Source: Lachnospiraceae bacterium (lineage in GTDB: Bacteria > Bacillota > Clostridia > Lachnospirales > Lachnospiraceae). Taken from it: a stretch of 64,000 nucleotides of DNA. A program made the position numbers and the translations under genes. Location of the stretch: the NCBI GenBank assembly GCA_017394885.1, contig JAFPWO010000004.1, positions 1 through 64,000 of the forward strand. The letters run 5' to 3'. Shown here piece after piece: positions 15,703 through 23,620 of the stretch. Numbering within the stretch: position 1 is the stretch's first letter; every line of letters starts with the position of its first letter. Under the pieces are notes generated by a model. That model searched no databases and was not told where the DNA came from. It saw only the letters and a list, made by a program, of their open reading frames with translations.

Positions 15703-16783
15703 CCTGACCGTCACGCTTTTCGGCGAAAGCCACGGGCCGGCCGTCGGCGCGGTGCTGGACGGGCTGTGCCCCGGGCTGCCGGTGGATGAGGCGGCTATCG
15801 CGGCGCAGCTGGCAAAAAGAAGCCCGCAAACCGAAGCGGACACCGCCCGCCGCGAGCCGGACCGCTTTGAGATCATCAGCGGAGTTTTTGAAGGGCATAC
15901 CACAGGCACGCCGCTGTGCCTGCTGATCCGGAACGAAGAAGCCCGCAGCGGGGATTATACCTACGGGCCGGCCCGGCCGTCCCATGCGGACTATCCGGCC
16001 TTTATAAAATATCACGGTTTTGAAGACTACCGAGGCGGCGGCCATTTTTCCGGACGCGTGACGGCAGCGATCGCAGCCGCCGGCGGCATCCTGCTCCCGG
16101 CGCTGGAGAAAAAAGGGATCCGGATCGGGACCCATATCCTGCGCTGCGCCGGCACAGAGGATGAACCCTTCGCCGAGAACGCCGCGGCGCTTACGGCGCA
16201 GCTGGATCAGCTGAATGCGAAGTCCTTCCCTGTCTTAAACGACGCGGCCGGCAAAGCCATGACGGCGCAGATCCTGGCGGCCCGGGAAGAAAAGGACAGC
16301 GTGGGCGGCATAACGGAGACCGTCATTTCCGGCCTTCCGGCCGGCCTCGGTGAACCCTGGTTCGACAGTGCGGAAGGACTGCTCGCGCACGCCGTGTATT
16401 CACTTGGCGGGGTCAAAGGCGTAGAGTTCGGCCTCGGCTTCGGCTTTGCCGCCGAAAAAGGAAGCCGCGCGAACGATCCCTACCGCCTGGACGGCGCGGG
16501 AAACATCGTGACGGAAAGCAATCATAACGGCGGGATCCTGGGCGGCATAACGACCGGGATGCCGGTGCTTTTCCGCTGCGCCGTCAAGCCCCCGTCTTCG
16601 ATCGCGCAGCCGCAGAATACCGTGGACTTTCTCCGCGGGGAAGAAACCGTGCTGACGCTTTCCGGCCGGCATGATCCGACGATCCTGCGGCGCATCTGCC
16701 CGGTACTGGACAGCCTGGCCGTGCTGGTATCCGCCGATCTGCTGACCGGCCGCTTCGGCTGCGACTGGTTTATAAAGGAATAA
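15680..16783 (+). CDS. aroC: Chorismate synthase
   Basis: A 367-aa AroC that turns EPSP into chorismate using reduced FMN. Signature blocks are TLFGESHGPAVGAVLDG near the N-terminus, RPSHADYPAFIKY, EDYRGGGHFSGR, and SNHNGGILGGITTGMPV. The last 60 residues include RHDPTILRRICPVLDSLA. The sequence is full length. Its ATG lies 23 bases inside aroB, and it ends four bases before aroK. Confidence 0.95.
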   Translation: MKNSFGSNLTVTLFGESHGPAVGAVLDGLCPGLPVDEAAIAAQLAKRSPQTEADTARREPDRFEIISGVFEGHTTGTPLCLLIRNEEARSGDYTYGPARPSHADYPAFIKYHGFEDYRGGGHFSGRVTAAIAAAGGILLPALEKKGIRIGTHILRCAGTEDEPFAENAAALTAQLDQLNAKSFPVLNDAAGKAMTAQILAAREEKDSVGGITETVISGLPAGLGEPWFDSAEGLLAHAVYSLGGVKGVEFGLGFGFAAEKGSRANDPYRLDGAGNIVTESNHNGGILGGITTGMPVLFRCAVKPPSSIAQPQNTVDFLRGEETVLTLSGRHDPTILRRICPVLDSLAVLVSADLLTGRFGCDWFIKE

Positions 16784-16786
16784 GGA

Positions 16787-17311
16787 ATGGAATCCGGACT
16801 TATCGAAAACGCCTGCCAGAGGGTCTCCTCCGACCGGAACATCGTTCTGATCGGCATGCCGGGCTGCGGCAAGACCACGGTCGGGCGGCTCCTTGCGCGG
16901 GAAACGGGACGGCCCTTCATCGGGATCGACGAACAGCTTACCGGCCGCTTCGGGATCTCCATCGCCGACTTCTTTGCCCGCTATGGGGAGGCAGCCTTCC
17001 GTGACGAAGAGACGAAGCTCATCGCTTCGCTCCGGGATATGTCCGGGTGCGTGATCGCCACGGGCGGCGGCTCGGTCCTGCGGGCCGAAAACGTCCGGAA
17101 TCTTCGGGCCGGCGGCCTGCTGATCCTTCTGGACCGGCCGCTTCCGCTCCTTGAGGTCAGCGATGAGCGGCCCTTAAGCCGCACCCGCAAGGATCTGGAA
17201 GTGCTCTACGCCGCGCGCCGTTCCCTCTACCGGCAGGCGGCGGACCTTATCATCGACAACAGCGGCAGCCCGGATGAGGCTGTCCGTGCCATCCGGGAGG
17301 CCGTTTTATGA
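16787..17311 (+). CDS. aroK: Shikimate kinase
   Basis: A 174-aa P-loop kinase that phosphorylates shikimate at the 3-OH. Walker A is GMPGCGKTTVGR (about residues 24-35); the shikimate-binding regions are FIGIDEQL, EAAFRDEETKLI and ATGGGSVLR; the lid is in ERPLSRTRKDL. It has about 18 extra N-terminal residues relative to a minimal AroK. An AAGGA site overlaps the aroC stop. The stop overlaps the next gene by four bases. Confidence 0.94.
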   Translation: MESGLIENACQRVSSDRNIVLIGMPGCGKTTVGRLLARETGRPFIGIDEQLTGRFGISIADFFARYGEAAFRDEETKLIASLRDMSGCVIATGGGSVLRAENVRNLRAGGLLILLDRPLPLLEVSDERPLSRTRKDLEVLYAARRSLYRQAADLIIDNSGSPDEAVRAIREAVL

Positions 17312-17736
17312 AAATACTGGTCCTGAACGGGCCGGGCATCAATATGCTCGGGATCCGCGAGCCTGAGATCTACGGAACCGAAACCTATGAAGCGCTGCTG
17401 GAAAAGATCCGCCTTCACGCCGAGGCGCGCGGGATCGAAGTGACCTGTCTCCAGTCCAACCACGAAGGTGAGCTGGTGGACGCCATCCAGCGGGCCTATT
17501 TCGACGGGACGGACGGGATCGTGATCAATCCGGCCGCCTATACCCATACCAGCATTGCGCTGCTGGACGCGCTGCAGGCCGTCCGGCTGCCGGCTGTGGA
17601 GGTGCACATCAGCGACGTCTCCCGCCGGGAGGATTTCCGGCAGGTCAGCTATCTTCGCGCCGCCTGCGCGAAAACCATTATCGGCCACGGAACGGACGGC
17701 TACACGGAAGCCATCGATTTCCTGCTCCGTCTGTAG
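17308..17736 (+). CDS. aroQ: Type II 3-dehydroquinate dehydratase
   Basis: A 142-aa small dehydroquinase of the dodecameric type II class, removing water from 3-dehydroquinate. It carries LVLNGPGINMLGIREPEIYG at the start (catalytic Tyr in the loop), QSNHEGELVDAIQ, INPAAYTHTSIALLDAL and EVHISDVSRREDFR. Length and order are normal. It overlaps aroK by four bases and precedes aroA by eight. Confidence 0.95.
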   Translation: MKILVLNGPGINMLGIREPEIYGTETYEALLEKIRLHAEARGIEVTCLQSNHEGELVDAIQRAYFDGTDGIVINPAAYTHTSIALLDALQAVRLPAVEVHISDVSRREDFRQVSYLRAACAKTIIGHGTDGYTEAIDFLLRL

Positions 17737-17744
17737 GAGGCCCC

Positions 17745-18956
17745 ATGAACGTACGGATCGCTCCCGGAAAACTGAAGGGGACGCTTCCCGCCCCGCCCTC
17801 CAAAAGCTTCGGACACCGGCTGCTGATTGCCGCCGCGCTGGCCGGGGAAGGGAGCGTTGTGCAGAACCTGCCGGACGGGGAGGACATCCTGGCCACCCGG
17901 GAGTGCCTTTCTGCGCTCGGGGCGGTTCTGGAGCCGGCGGATGCGGCGGGCCGAGCTGTCCGGATCGTTCGTAAAGCCTCCGGGCCGCGGGATATCCTCC
18001 CCTGCCGGGAGAGTGCTTCCACGCTGCGTTTCCTGATCCCCCTGGCACTGACGCTGGGAGACGGCGCTGCCTTTTCCGCCGCGCCGCGCCTCATGGAGCG
18101 GGGCATTTCTGTCTACGAGACCCTCTTTGCCGAAAAAGGTATTGCGATAGAAAAAAGTGAAGCTGTCATCCGCATCAGCGGCCGTCTGAGACCCGGTACG
18201 TATACCGTCCCGGGCCAGTTCAGCAGCCAATACGCCTCCGGCCTTCTGCTGGCGCTCCCCCTCCTTCCGGCGGAAAGCCGCCTGACCGTCCTTCCGCCCT
18301 GCGAAAGCCGTCCGTATATCGACATTACCCTGGCCGTGCTGCGGCAGTTCGGGATCCGGGTCCGGGAAGAAACCCCCGGCTGCTTCTTCGTCCCCGGCGG
18401 ACAGACCTACCGGCCCTGCTGCTGCGTGAATGAAGGCGGGTGGACCAACGCCGCCGTCTTTTTTGCCTTCCGCGCGCTCGGCTCGGATATTTCCGTCACC
18501 GGCCTGCAGGACGATTCCGTCCAGGGCGATAAAAAAATCCTCTCGTTTCTGGAAGCGCTGACCAGCCCCGGCGCGCAGCTCGACCTTTCGGATTATCCGG
18601 ATCTGGGGCCCGTCCTTTTTGCCGCCGCCGCGGCCCTGCACGGCGGAAGCTTTACCGGGATCCGGCGGCTGCGCCATAAAGAGAGCAACCGGATCGCAGC
18701 CATGACGGAGGAGCTTGCCCGCTTCGGTGTGCACTGCCGCATCGAAGACGACCGGATCACCATCCCCGGGGAAGCGCTCCATGCCCCGTCCGGGCCGCTG
18801 CCCGGCCACGGCGATCACCGGATCATCATGGCGGAGGCGCTGCTCCTGAGCCTGACCGGCGGCGAGATACGCGGGGCGGAGGCCATCCGCAAAAGCTGGC
18901 CTGATTTCTTCCGGATTCTTACCCATGCCGGGCTGGACTGCCAATTTGACTTTTGA
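17745..18956 (+). CDS. aroA: EPSP synthase
   Basis: A 403-aa 3-phosphoshikimate 1-carboxyvinyltransferase, joining PEP to shikimate-3-phosphate. Features are the N-terminal PPSKSFGHRLLIAA, the PEP/shikimate loop CRESASTLRF (residues 87-96), RPYIDITLAVL, and the C-terminal RHKESNRIAAM and GHGDHRIIMAEA. It is shorter than the 427-aa E. coli enzyme but colinear. The loop residue aligned by eye with E. coli Gly96 is Ala91, and Thr97 is Ser92; alanine at this site is associated with glyphosate insensitivity in other EPSP synthases. GGAGG precedes the ATG. The stop codon lies within the promoter/terminator complex of the following gene. Confidence 0.94.
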   Translation: MNVRIAPGKLKGTLPAPPSKSFGHRLLIAAALAGEGSVVQNLPDGEDILATRECLSALGAVLEPADAAGRAVRIVRKASGPRDILPCRESASTLRFLIPLALTLGDGAAFSAAPRLMERGISVYETLFAEKGIAIEKSEAVIRISGRLRPGTYTVPGQFSSQYASGLLLALPLLPAESRLTVLPPCESRPYIDITLAVLRQFGIRVREETPGCFFVPGGQTYRPCCCVNEGGWTNAAVFFAFRALGSDISVTGLQDDSVQGDKKILSFLEALTSPGAQLDLSDYPDLGPVLFAAAAALHGGSFTGIRRLRHKESNRIAAMTEELARFGVHCRIEDDRITIPGEALHAPSGPLPGHGDHRIIMAEALLLSLTGGEIRGAEAIRKSWPDFFRILTHAGLDCQFDF

Positions 18957-18981
18957 CAAAACTCTGCTTTTTCGCTATAGT
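18953..18981 (+). promoter_or_regulatory. DAHP synthase promoter nested in the aroA terminator
   Basis: TTGACA overlaps the aroA stop region, followed by 17 bases and TATAGT located in the loop of the downstream terminator hairpin. Transcription would start near 18988, inside the right arm of that hairpin. Confidence 0.7.
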
Positions 18982-18995
18982 CAAAGCAGAGTTTT
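18958..18995 (+). terminator. Terminator of the shikimate operon
   Basis: A perfect 13-bp stem (AAAACTCTGCTTT with its complement) and 12-base loop, ending in a T-run. It starts two bases after the aroA stop. Confidence 0.85.
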
Positions 18996-19025
18996 TTAAT
19001 GCCATCGTACGGGAGATCGGATCGG

Positions 19026-20054
19026 ATGAATATGGAATATAAGCGTGAGATGCCTTCTCCGGAGGTGATCAAGGAAATGATCCCGCTGGAGGAAGGGCTG
19101 CGTGACGTCAAGCAGGAAAATGACCGGCAGATCCGCCACGTTCTCAAAGGGAAGGACGACCGGCTGCTGCTGATCATCGGGCCCTGCTCGGCCGACCGGG
19201 AAGACGCCGTCCTGGACTATGTGACCCGTCTCCGCGCGGTACAGGAGAAGGTAAAGGACAAGATCCTGATCGTGCCCCGCATGTATACGAAAAAGCCCCG
19301 CACCACCGGCGAGGGCTATAAAGGCATGCTGCACCAGCCCGATCCCGCCGCGGCGCCGGATATGCTGCGCGGCCTGATCTCCAGCCGGCAGATGCTGATC
19401 CACGCCTTATCGCAGACCGGTTTCTCCTGCGCGGACGAGATGCTCTATCCCGACAGCCACCCGTATCTGTCCGACGTTCTCTCCTATGTGGCCGTCGGCG
19501 CGCGTTCCGTGGAGAACCAGCTGCACCGCCTCACCGCGAGCGGCCTGGATATCCCGGTCGGGATGAAGAATCCGACGAGCGGGGATCTCTCCGTGATGAT
19601 GAATGCCATTACAGCCGCCCAGCACGGCCACGTCTTCGTCTATTCCAACTGGGAAGTGCAGACCTACGGCAACCATACGGCGCATGCGGTCCTGCGCGGC
19701 TATTCGGATCCGTCCGGCCGCAGCGTTCCGAACTACCATTACGATGATCTGCGGCACCTCGCCGATCTGTATGCCGAAGCGTCTCTGCACAATCCGGCCG
19801 TCATCGTGGACTGCAACCACTGCAATTCCGGGAAGCACTACGCGGAGCAGCCGCGGATCGCCGCGGAAGTGCTCCACAGCATGCGTCGCTCCGAAGAGAT
19901 CGGCCGCCTCGTCAAAGGGCTCATGGTCGAGTCCTATCTGGTAGACGGCTGCCAGAGCGCCGAGGGCGGGGTATACGGCCAGTCCATCACCGATCCCTGC
20001 CTCGGCTGGGAGAAGACAGAGCGCATGATCTATGATATCGCAGAGGCGAGATAA
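19026..20054 (+). CDS. aroF: DAHP synthase, AroF/G/H type
   Basis: A 342-aa class I 3-deoxy-7-phosphoheptulonate synthase, committing PEP and erythrose-4-phosphate to aromatic synthesis. Motifs: IIGPCSADREDAVLDY, RMYTKKPRTTGEGYKG, GARSVENQLHRL, GMKNPTSGD, IVDCNHCNSGK and VESYLVDGCQ. I chose the ATG at 19026 (MNMEYKREMP), which aligns with E. coli AroG and follows GGGAG. An upstream ATG at 18999 lies only about ten bases after the inferred transcript start. Which aromatic amino acid inhibits it cannot be read from sequence. No terminator is evident before the toxin-antitoxin genes. Separate promotion from aroA would allow independent control of the first step. Confidence 0.92.
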   Translation: MNMEYKREMPSPEVIKEMIPLEEGLRDVKQENDRQIRHVLKGKDDRLLLIIGPCSADREDAVLDYVTRLRAVQEKVKDKILIVPRMYTKKPRTTGEGYKGMLHQPDPAAAPDMLRGLISSRQMLIHALSQTGFSCADEMLYPDSHPYLSDVLSYVAVGARSVENQLHRLTASGLDIPVGMKNPTSGDLSVMMNAITAAQHGHVFVYSNWEVQTYGNHTAHAVLRGYSDPSGRSVPNYHYDDLRHLADLYAEASLHNPAVIVDCNHCNSGKHYAEQPRIAAEVLHSMRRSEEIGRLVKGLMVESYLVDGCQSAEGGVYGQSITDPCLGWEKTERMIYDIAEAR

Positions 20055-20108
20055 ATAGTTAAGACAACCGATAGCGATCTGCTTGCAAAAAGCATTCATT
20101 TATGATAT

Positions 20109-20130
20109 ACCTCCTTTCAGGAAAGGAGGT
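20109..20130. promoter_or_regulatory. Palindrome covering the antitoxin ribosome binding site
   Basis: ACCTCCTTTC-AG-GAAAGGAGGT is a perfect 10-bp inverted repeat whose right half is the AAGGAGG site of the antitoxin gene. As DNA it could be the antitoxin operator. As RNA it would hide the ribosome binding site, and with the following T-run it also looks like a terminator. Confidence 0.6.
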
Positions 20131-20136
20131 TTTTTT

Positions 20137-20439
20137 ATGAGTAAAACTGCCACTGTCTTTACCCGTGTGGACCCTGAAGTCAAAAAACAGGCGGAAGCTG
20201 TTCTCAACGAACTTGGCATCCCCATGTCCAGTGCCATCAACATTTTTCTGAAACAAGTTGTTCTTCACCAGGGAATCCCGTTTCAGCTGACCCTCCGTCC
20301 CCTTCCATCCAATATGGTGGTACAGACGCAGGAAGAGTTCGAAGCAGCTGTTCGAAAAGGGCTGGAAGATGTTGAAGCGGGACGCCTCCGCAGCTCCGAC
20401 GAGCTCAAACAAGAGATGAAGGATCGGTACGGCCTATGA
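20137..20439 (+). CDS. RelB/DinJ-family antitoxin
   Basis: A 100-aa antitoxin. The N-terminal ribbon-helix-helix reads TATVFTRVDPEVKKQAEAVL followed by NELGIPMSSAINIFLKQ, typical of RelB/DinJ proteins that bind their own operator. The C-terminal half (EEFEAAVRKGLEDVEAG, then RLRSSDELKQEM) would wrap and neutralise the toxin. The start is the ATG just after AAGGAGG, where a longer reading adds 18 implausible residues. It overlaps the toxin gene by four bases. The pair is more AT-rich than the flanking aro and desulfidase genes, which suggests horizontal arrival. Confidence 0.88.
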   Translation: MSKTATVFTRVDPEVKKQAEAVLNELGIPMSSAINIFLKQVVLHQGIPFQLTLRPLPSNMVVQTQEEFEAAVRKGLEDVEAGRLRSSDELKQEMKDRYGL

Positions 20440-20765
20440 GATATAAGATCTGTTTTACCGATCAGGCCTTTTTCGATATCAATAACATCTATTCCTATAT
20501 CGCATTCGATCTGTCTTCTCCGGAAACTGCCGAAAAACTTTATCATAAAATAATCGCGGAAATCGAAACGCTTGCCGATTTCCCTTTCCGCTGCGCATTA
20601 TTGTCTGAAGAATCGTTTCGCCGGCTCGGGCTGCGCCGGCTTCTTATCCAGCATTATTCTGTTATTTTTATTGTTCAGGAATCGTCTTCTCAGATCATCA
20701 TACTACGTATTCTTCATCAAACGCAGAACACCCCTTCCCAACTCGAAGATTTTCTGTCTCTCTGA
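20436..20765 (+). CDS. RelE/ParE-superfamily toxin
   Basis: A 109-aa toxin of the RelE/ParE fold. The N-terminus YKICFTDQAFFDINNIYSYI is the usual first strand plus helix, and RRLGLRRLLIQHYSVIFIV followed by IIILRILHQTQN gives the conserved strand core. It is coupled to the antitoxin through an ATGA overlap. Whether it cleaves mRNA on the ribosome (RelE/YafQ-like) or poisons gyrase (ParE-like) cannot be decided by eye; the ending ILRILHQTQN fits the ParE-like side (ILRVLHxxR), with the usual final Arg replaced by Gln. Confidence 0.85.
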   Translation: MRYKICFTDQAFFDINNIYSYIAFDLSSPETAEKLYHKIIAEIETLADFPFRCALLSEESFRRLGLRRLLIQHYSVIFIVQESSSQIIILRILHQTQNTPSQLEDFLSL

Positions 20766-20796
20766 TTTTTTCTGCTCAATACTCCCTTTGCATTTA

Positions 20797-20825
20797 TTGC
20801 TTTTTTTCTCTGTATTTGCTAAATT
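20797..20825 (+). promoter_or_regulatory. Promoter of the desulfidase-like gene
   Basis: TTGCTT, 17 bases, and an extended TGC-TAAATT lie just before the ribosome binding site. Confidence 0.5.
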
Positions 20826-20840
20826 AAAAAGAGAAGGTGA

Positions 20841-22100
20841 ATGACAGTGAAACTTTACGAAAACTATGTGCAAATCCTCCGGGAGGAACTGATCCCCGCG
20901 ATGGGCTGTACCGAGCCGATCGCGATCGCCTATGCCGCCGCGCGGGCCCGGGAGATTCTCGGCGCTGTGCCGGATCACGTCCGTCTCGACGTCAGCGGCA
21001 ACATCATTAAAAACGTAAAAAGCGTGGTCGTTCCGAATACGGGAGGACAGCGCGGGATCGCGGCGGCGGCCGCAGCCGGTATTGTGGCCGGGCAGGCTGA
21101 CAAGGAGCTGCAGGTCCTGAGCGAAGTCAGCGAGGCGCAGAAAGCCGAGCTGGCCGCGTATCTTGCCAGGACGCCGATCGAAGTCTTCTGCGCCCAGACG
21201 CCGCATGTGCTGGATATCGCGGTAACGCTCCGTGCCGGCGCGGAAGAAGCGTTCGTGCGGATCGCCGGGCACCATACCAATATCCTCGAAGAAAAAAAGA
21301 ACGGGGCCGTGATTAAAACCGGCTGCGTATCCGAAGAAAGCCTGACGGACCGCACCTGCCTGTCCGTGGAAAAGATCGTGGCGTTTGCCCACGAAACGGA
21401 TCTGGAAGCGGTGCGGCCGCTGCTGGAAGAACAGATCCGCTGCAACATGGCGATCGCGGAGGAAGGACTGGCCGGCAACTGGGGCGCGAACATCGGAAGC
21501 ACGCTTCTTTCCGCTTCGGATGATACCCCGACCCGCATGCGCGCCTATGCCGCCGCCGCGAGCGACGCCCGCATGTCCGGCTGCGAGCTGCCCGTCGTGG
21601 TCTGCTCAGGCAGCGGCAATCAGGGCATTACCGCCTCCGTTCCCGTCATCGTTTACGCGCGGGACAAAGGCTTTTCCCACGAGCAGCTTCTCCGGGCTCT
21701 CTGCGTTTCCAATCTGATCACGATCCACTTAAAGACCGGGATCGGGCGGCTCAGCGCCTACTGCGGGGTGGTCAGCGCCGGCTGCGGCGCGGCCGCCGGT
21801 ATTGCTTTCCTGAAATGCGGCGATCTGGACACCGTAGCGCATACCATCGTCAACACCCTGGCCACGGATTCCGGCATCGTCTGCGACGGCGCCAAGCCCA
21901 GCTGCGCCGCGAAGATCGCCTCGGCCGTGGACGCCGGCCTGCTCGGCCTGCGCATGTATCTGTGCGGCAATCAGTTCTACGGCGGCGACGGCCTGGTGAA
22001 GAAAGGCGTGGAGAATACCATCCGTATTATCGGGAGACTCGCCAGCGTGGGGATGAAAGAAACGGATAAAGAGATCATCAGCCTGATGATGGAGGAATAA
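20841..22100 (+). CDS. L-cysteine desulfidase family protein (CyuA/YhaM, UPF0597)
   Basis: A 419-aa enzyme of the CyuA/UPF0597 family, related to the alpha part of Fe-S L-serine dehydratases. It is predicted to split L-cysteine to pyruvate, ammonia and sulfide using a 4Fe-4S cluster. Seen are MGCTEPIAIAYAAARA at the N-terminus, the Gly-rich SGSGNQGITASVPV, and C-terminal cysteines in SAYCGVVSAGCGAAAGIAF and CDGAKPSCAAKIASA that would hold the cluster. The AGAAGG site is better spaced for a GTG two codons in (20847) than for the ATG at 20841, so the protein may start MKLYENY. It is a single-gene unit with a strong terminator. Activity on serine or another amino acid remains possible. Confidence 0.83.
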   Translation: MTVKLYENYVQILREELIPAMGCTEPIAIAYAAARAREILGAVPDHVRLDVSGNIIKNVKSVVVPNTGGQRGIAAAAAAGIVAGQADKELQVLSEVSEAQKAELAAYLARTPIEVFCAQTPHVLDIAVTLRAGAEEAFVRIAGHHTNILEEKKNGAVIKTGCVSEESLTDRTCLSVEKIVAFAHETDLEAVRPLLEEQIRCNMAIAEEGLAGNWGANIGSTLLSASDDTPTRMRAYAAAASDARMSGCELPVVVCSGSGNQGITASVPVIVYARDKGFSHEQLLRALCVSNLITIHLKTGIGRLSAYCGVVSAGCGAAAGIAFLKCGDLDTVAHTIVNTLATDSGIVCDGAKPSCAAKIASAVDAGLLGLRMYLCGNQFYGGDGLVKKGVENTIRIIGRLASVGMKETDKEIISLMMEE

Positions 22101-22115
22101 GCTCCTGCCGACAGA

Positions 22116-22149
22116 AAAAGACCGCCGGATCCGGTTCCGGCGGTCTTTT
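22116..22149. terminator. Bidirectional terminator
   Basis: A perfect 14-bp stem (AAAAGACCGCCGGA and complement, loop TCCGGT) stands between the convergent desulfidase and sugar-transporter genes. Confidence 0.9.
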
Positions 22150-22165
22150 CTGTTACAGAGAAGGA

Positions 22166-23608
22166 TCAGTCGTCTCCCAGCGCTTCGAGGCCGGTCACGT
22201 TTTCGACCTTCTTCGCTTTGATATTTTTGACCAGCAGCGTGAAGACCGTAAAGCTTAAGACGATCAGGATCACCGCATAGACGGGCAGCGCGCGCCAGGC
22301 CAGCGTCGCGTTGAAAACGAAGCCCAGCAGCACCGGGGTAACGGTCTGTGCGGACATGGACGCCGTATAATAATACCCGGTAAACTTGCCGATCTTTTTG
22401 GAGGAGCAAAGTTCCACCACCATCGGGAAGGAGCAGTTGTGCACGAGCGCCATGCCGAAGCCTTTGATGATCCAGACCACGTACAGCAGTGTCGGGAAGG
22501 CGAACTCCCCGTTCGGGCCGGTCACCTTGCCGGTCGGCGCGACGAAGCACATGATCAGCAGGCCGATGATCGTCAGCCCGAGGCCCGTGGAAATGGTCCA
22601 CTTCCGGCCGATCTTATCCGCGATCCCGCCCGCGACGGCAAAGCCGGCGACCGAGGCCACCCCGCCCAGGATCGTTAAGATCATGGTCGAACTGGACACG
22701 GAATTCAGGTGATAGATGACATAGTTTCCGATATAGGTCCCGATCGCGTTATCCGCCATGAACCAGAGGAATTCCGCCCCGAGGATCGCCAGCAGCATGG
22801 TCTTGTTTTCCTTCGACATCGGCTTGTCGTCGTCCACCGGGGTCGCGATCGCAGCCATCCGCTCGCCCTCTTCCATCTGTTCCTTCATCTCTTCGGCGAT
22901 CTCATTTTCCTTCACCGTAAAGAAGAGGACCAGCGCGGAGATCACCATCAACACAGAGGCAATAATGAAGGGGATCTCAATGGTCCAGATATTCCGCGCG
23001 GAATCTTCGGCATTGATATAACTGCTCAAAACCATGAAGATACCGAGCACGGTCGCGAACGCACCACCGAAGTAGCCCATGATATTGATGATGCCGTTGG
23101 CCTTGGCCCGCAGGGGCTTCGGCGTGATATCCGGCATCAGGGCGACGGCCGGGTTGCGGTACATCATCATGAACAGCAGCACGACGGCCATCATGATCAC
23201 CATGCCGACCACGTTGTTGTAATGGAAGAACAGGGGGATGAAGGGGAAGGCCACCGCGGAAACGCAGGTGCCCACCAGGATGAACGGCATGCGCTTGCCG
23301 ATGGGCGTGCGGGTCTTGTCCGAAAGGTTCCCGAAGACCGGCAGCAGGATCAGGGCCGCCAGGTTGTCGCAGGCCATGATGATGCCGACCAGCCACTGCA
23401 CGTTCAGGATCTTGTCCGCGTCGCCGGCCTTAAGCTGCGCCGAAGACATGCCGTACATGCGGCGGGCAAAGATGTCCGTGAGGAAGGTCGGGCACCAGGA
23501 GTCGTAGACCTGCCAGAGCAGCAGGATGCCGAAGAAGGCAAAGCCGATCAGGAAAGTCCGTTTGTAATTAAGTTTCAGGCCGCCCGCGGCCGCTTGTTTT
23601 TTACCCAT
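22166..23608 (-). CDS. MFS/GPH-type sugar transporter (SLC45-like)
   Basis: A 480-aa membrane protein with about twelve transmembrane helices. The segment LLPVFGNLSDKTRTPIGKRMPFI is the loop 2-3 signature of glycoside-pentoside-hexuronide/SLC45 symporters (D-K-T-R-T-x-x-G-K-R). A long cytoplasmic stretch EIAEEMKEQMEEGERM lies mid-protein, and ADKIGRKWTISTG repeats the loop motif in the second half. It begins after AGAGG, 12 bases downstream of pgi, so it is the second gene of a pgi-transporter operon. That fits uptake of a glucose-containing sugar by cation symport. The substrate is not determinable here. Confidence 0.82.
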   Translation of the reverse strand: MGKKQAAAGGLKLNYKRTFLIGFAFFGILLLWQVYDSWCPTFLTDIFARRMYGMSSAQLKAGDADKILNVQWLVGIIMACDNLAALILLPVFGNLSDKTRTPIGKRMPFILVGTCVSAVAFPFIPLFFHYNNVVGMVIMMAVVLLFMMMYRNPAVALMPDITPKPLRAKANGIINIMGYFGGAFATVLGIFMVLSSYINAEDSARNIWTIEIPFIIASVLMVISALVLFFTVKENEIAEEMKEQMEEGERMAAIATPVDDDKPMSKENKTMLLAILGAEFLWFMADNAIGTYIGNYVIYHLNSVSSSTMILTILGGVASVAGFAVAGGIADKIGRKWTISTGLGLTIIGLLIMCFVAPTGKVTGPNGEFAFPTLLYVVWIIKGFGMALVHNCSFPMVVELCSSKKIGKFTGYYYTASMSAQTVTPVLLGFVFNATLAWRALPVYAVILIVLSFTVFTLLVKNIKAKKVENVTGLEALGDD

Positions 23609-23620
23609 TTTATACCTCTT

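Noticed and set aside
18999..19025. ATG 18999 as start of DAHP synthase
   Set aside because: It lies about ten bases after the predicted transcript start and directly after the terminator T-run, without a binding site; ATG 19026 matches the family start.
20055..20136. Clear promoter for the toxin-antitoxin pair
   Set aside because: A TATGAT is present at 20101-20106 but no acceptable -35; transcription may come from DAHP synthase.
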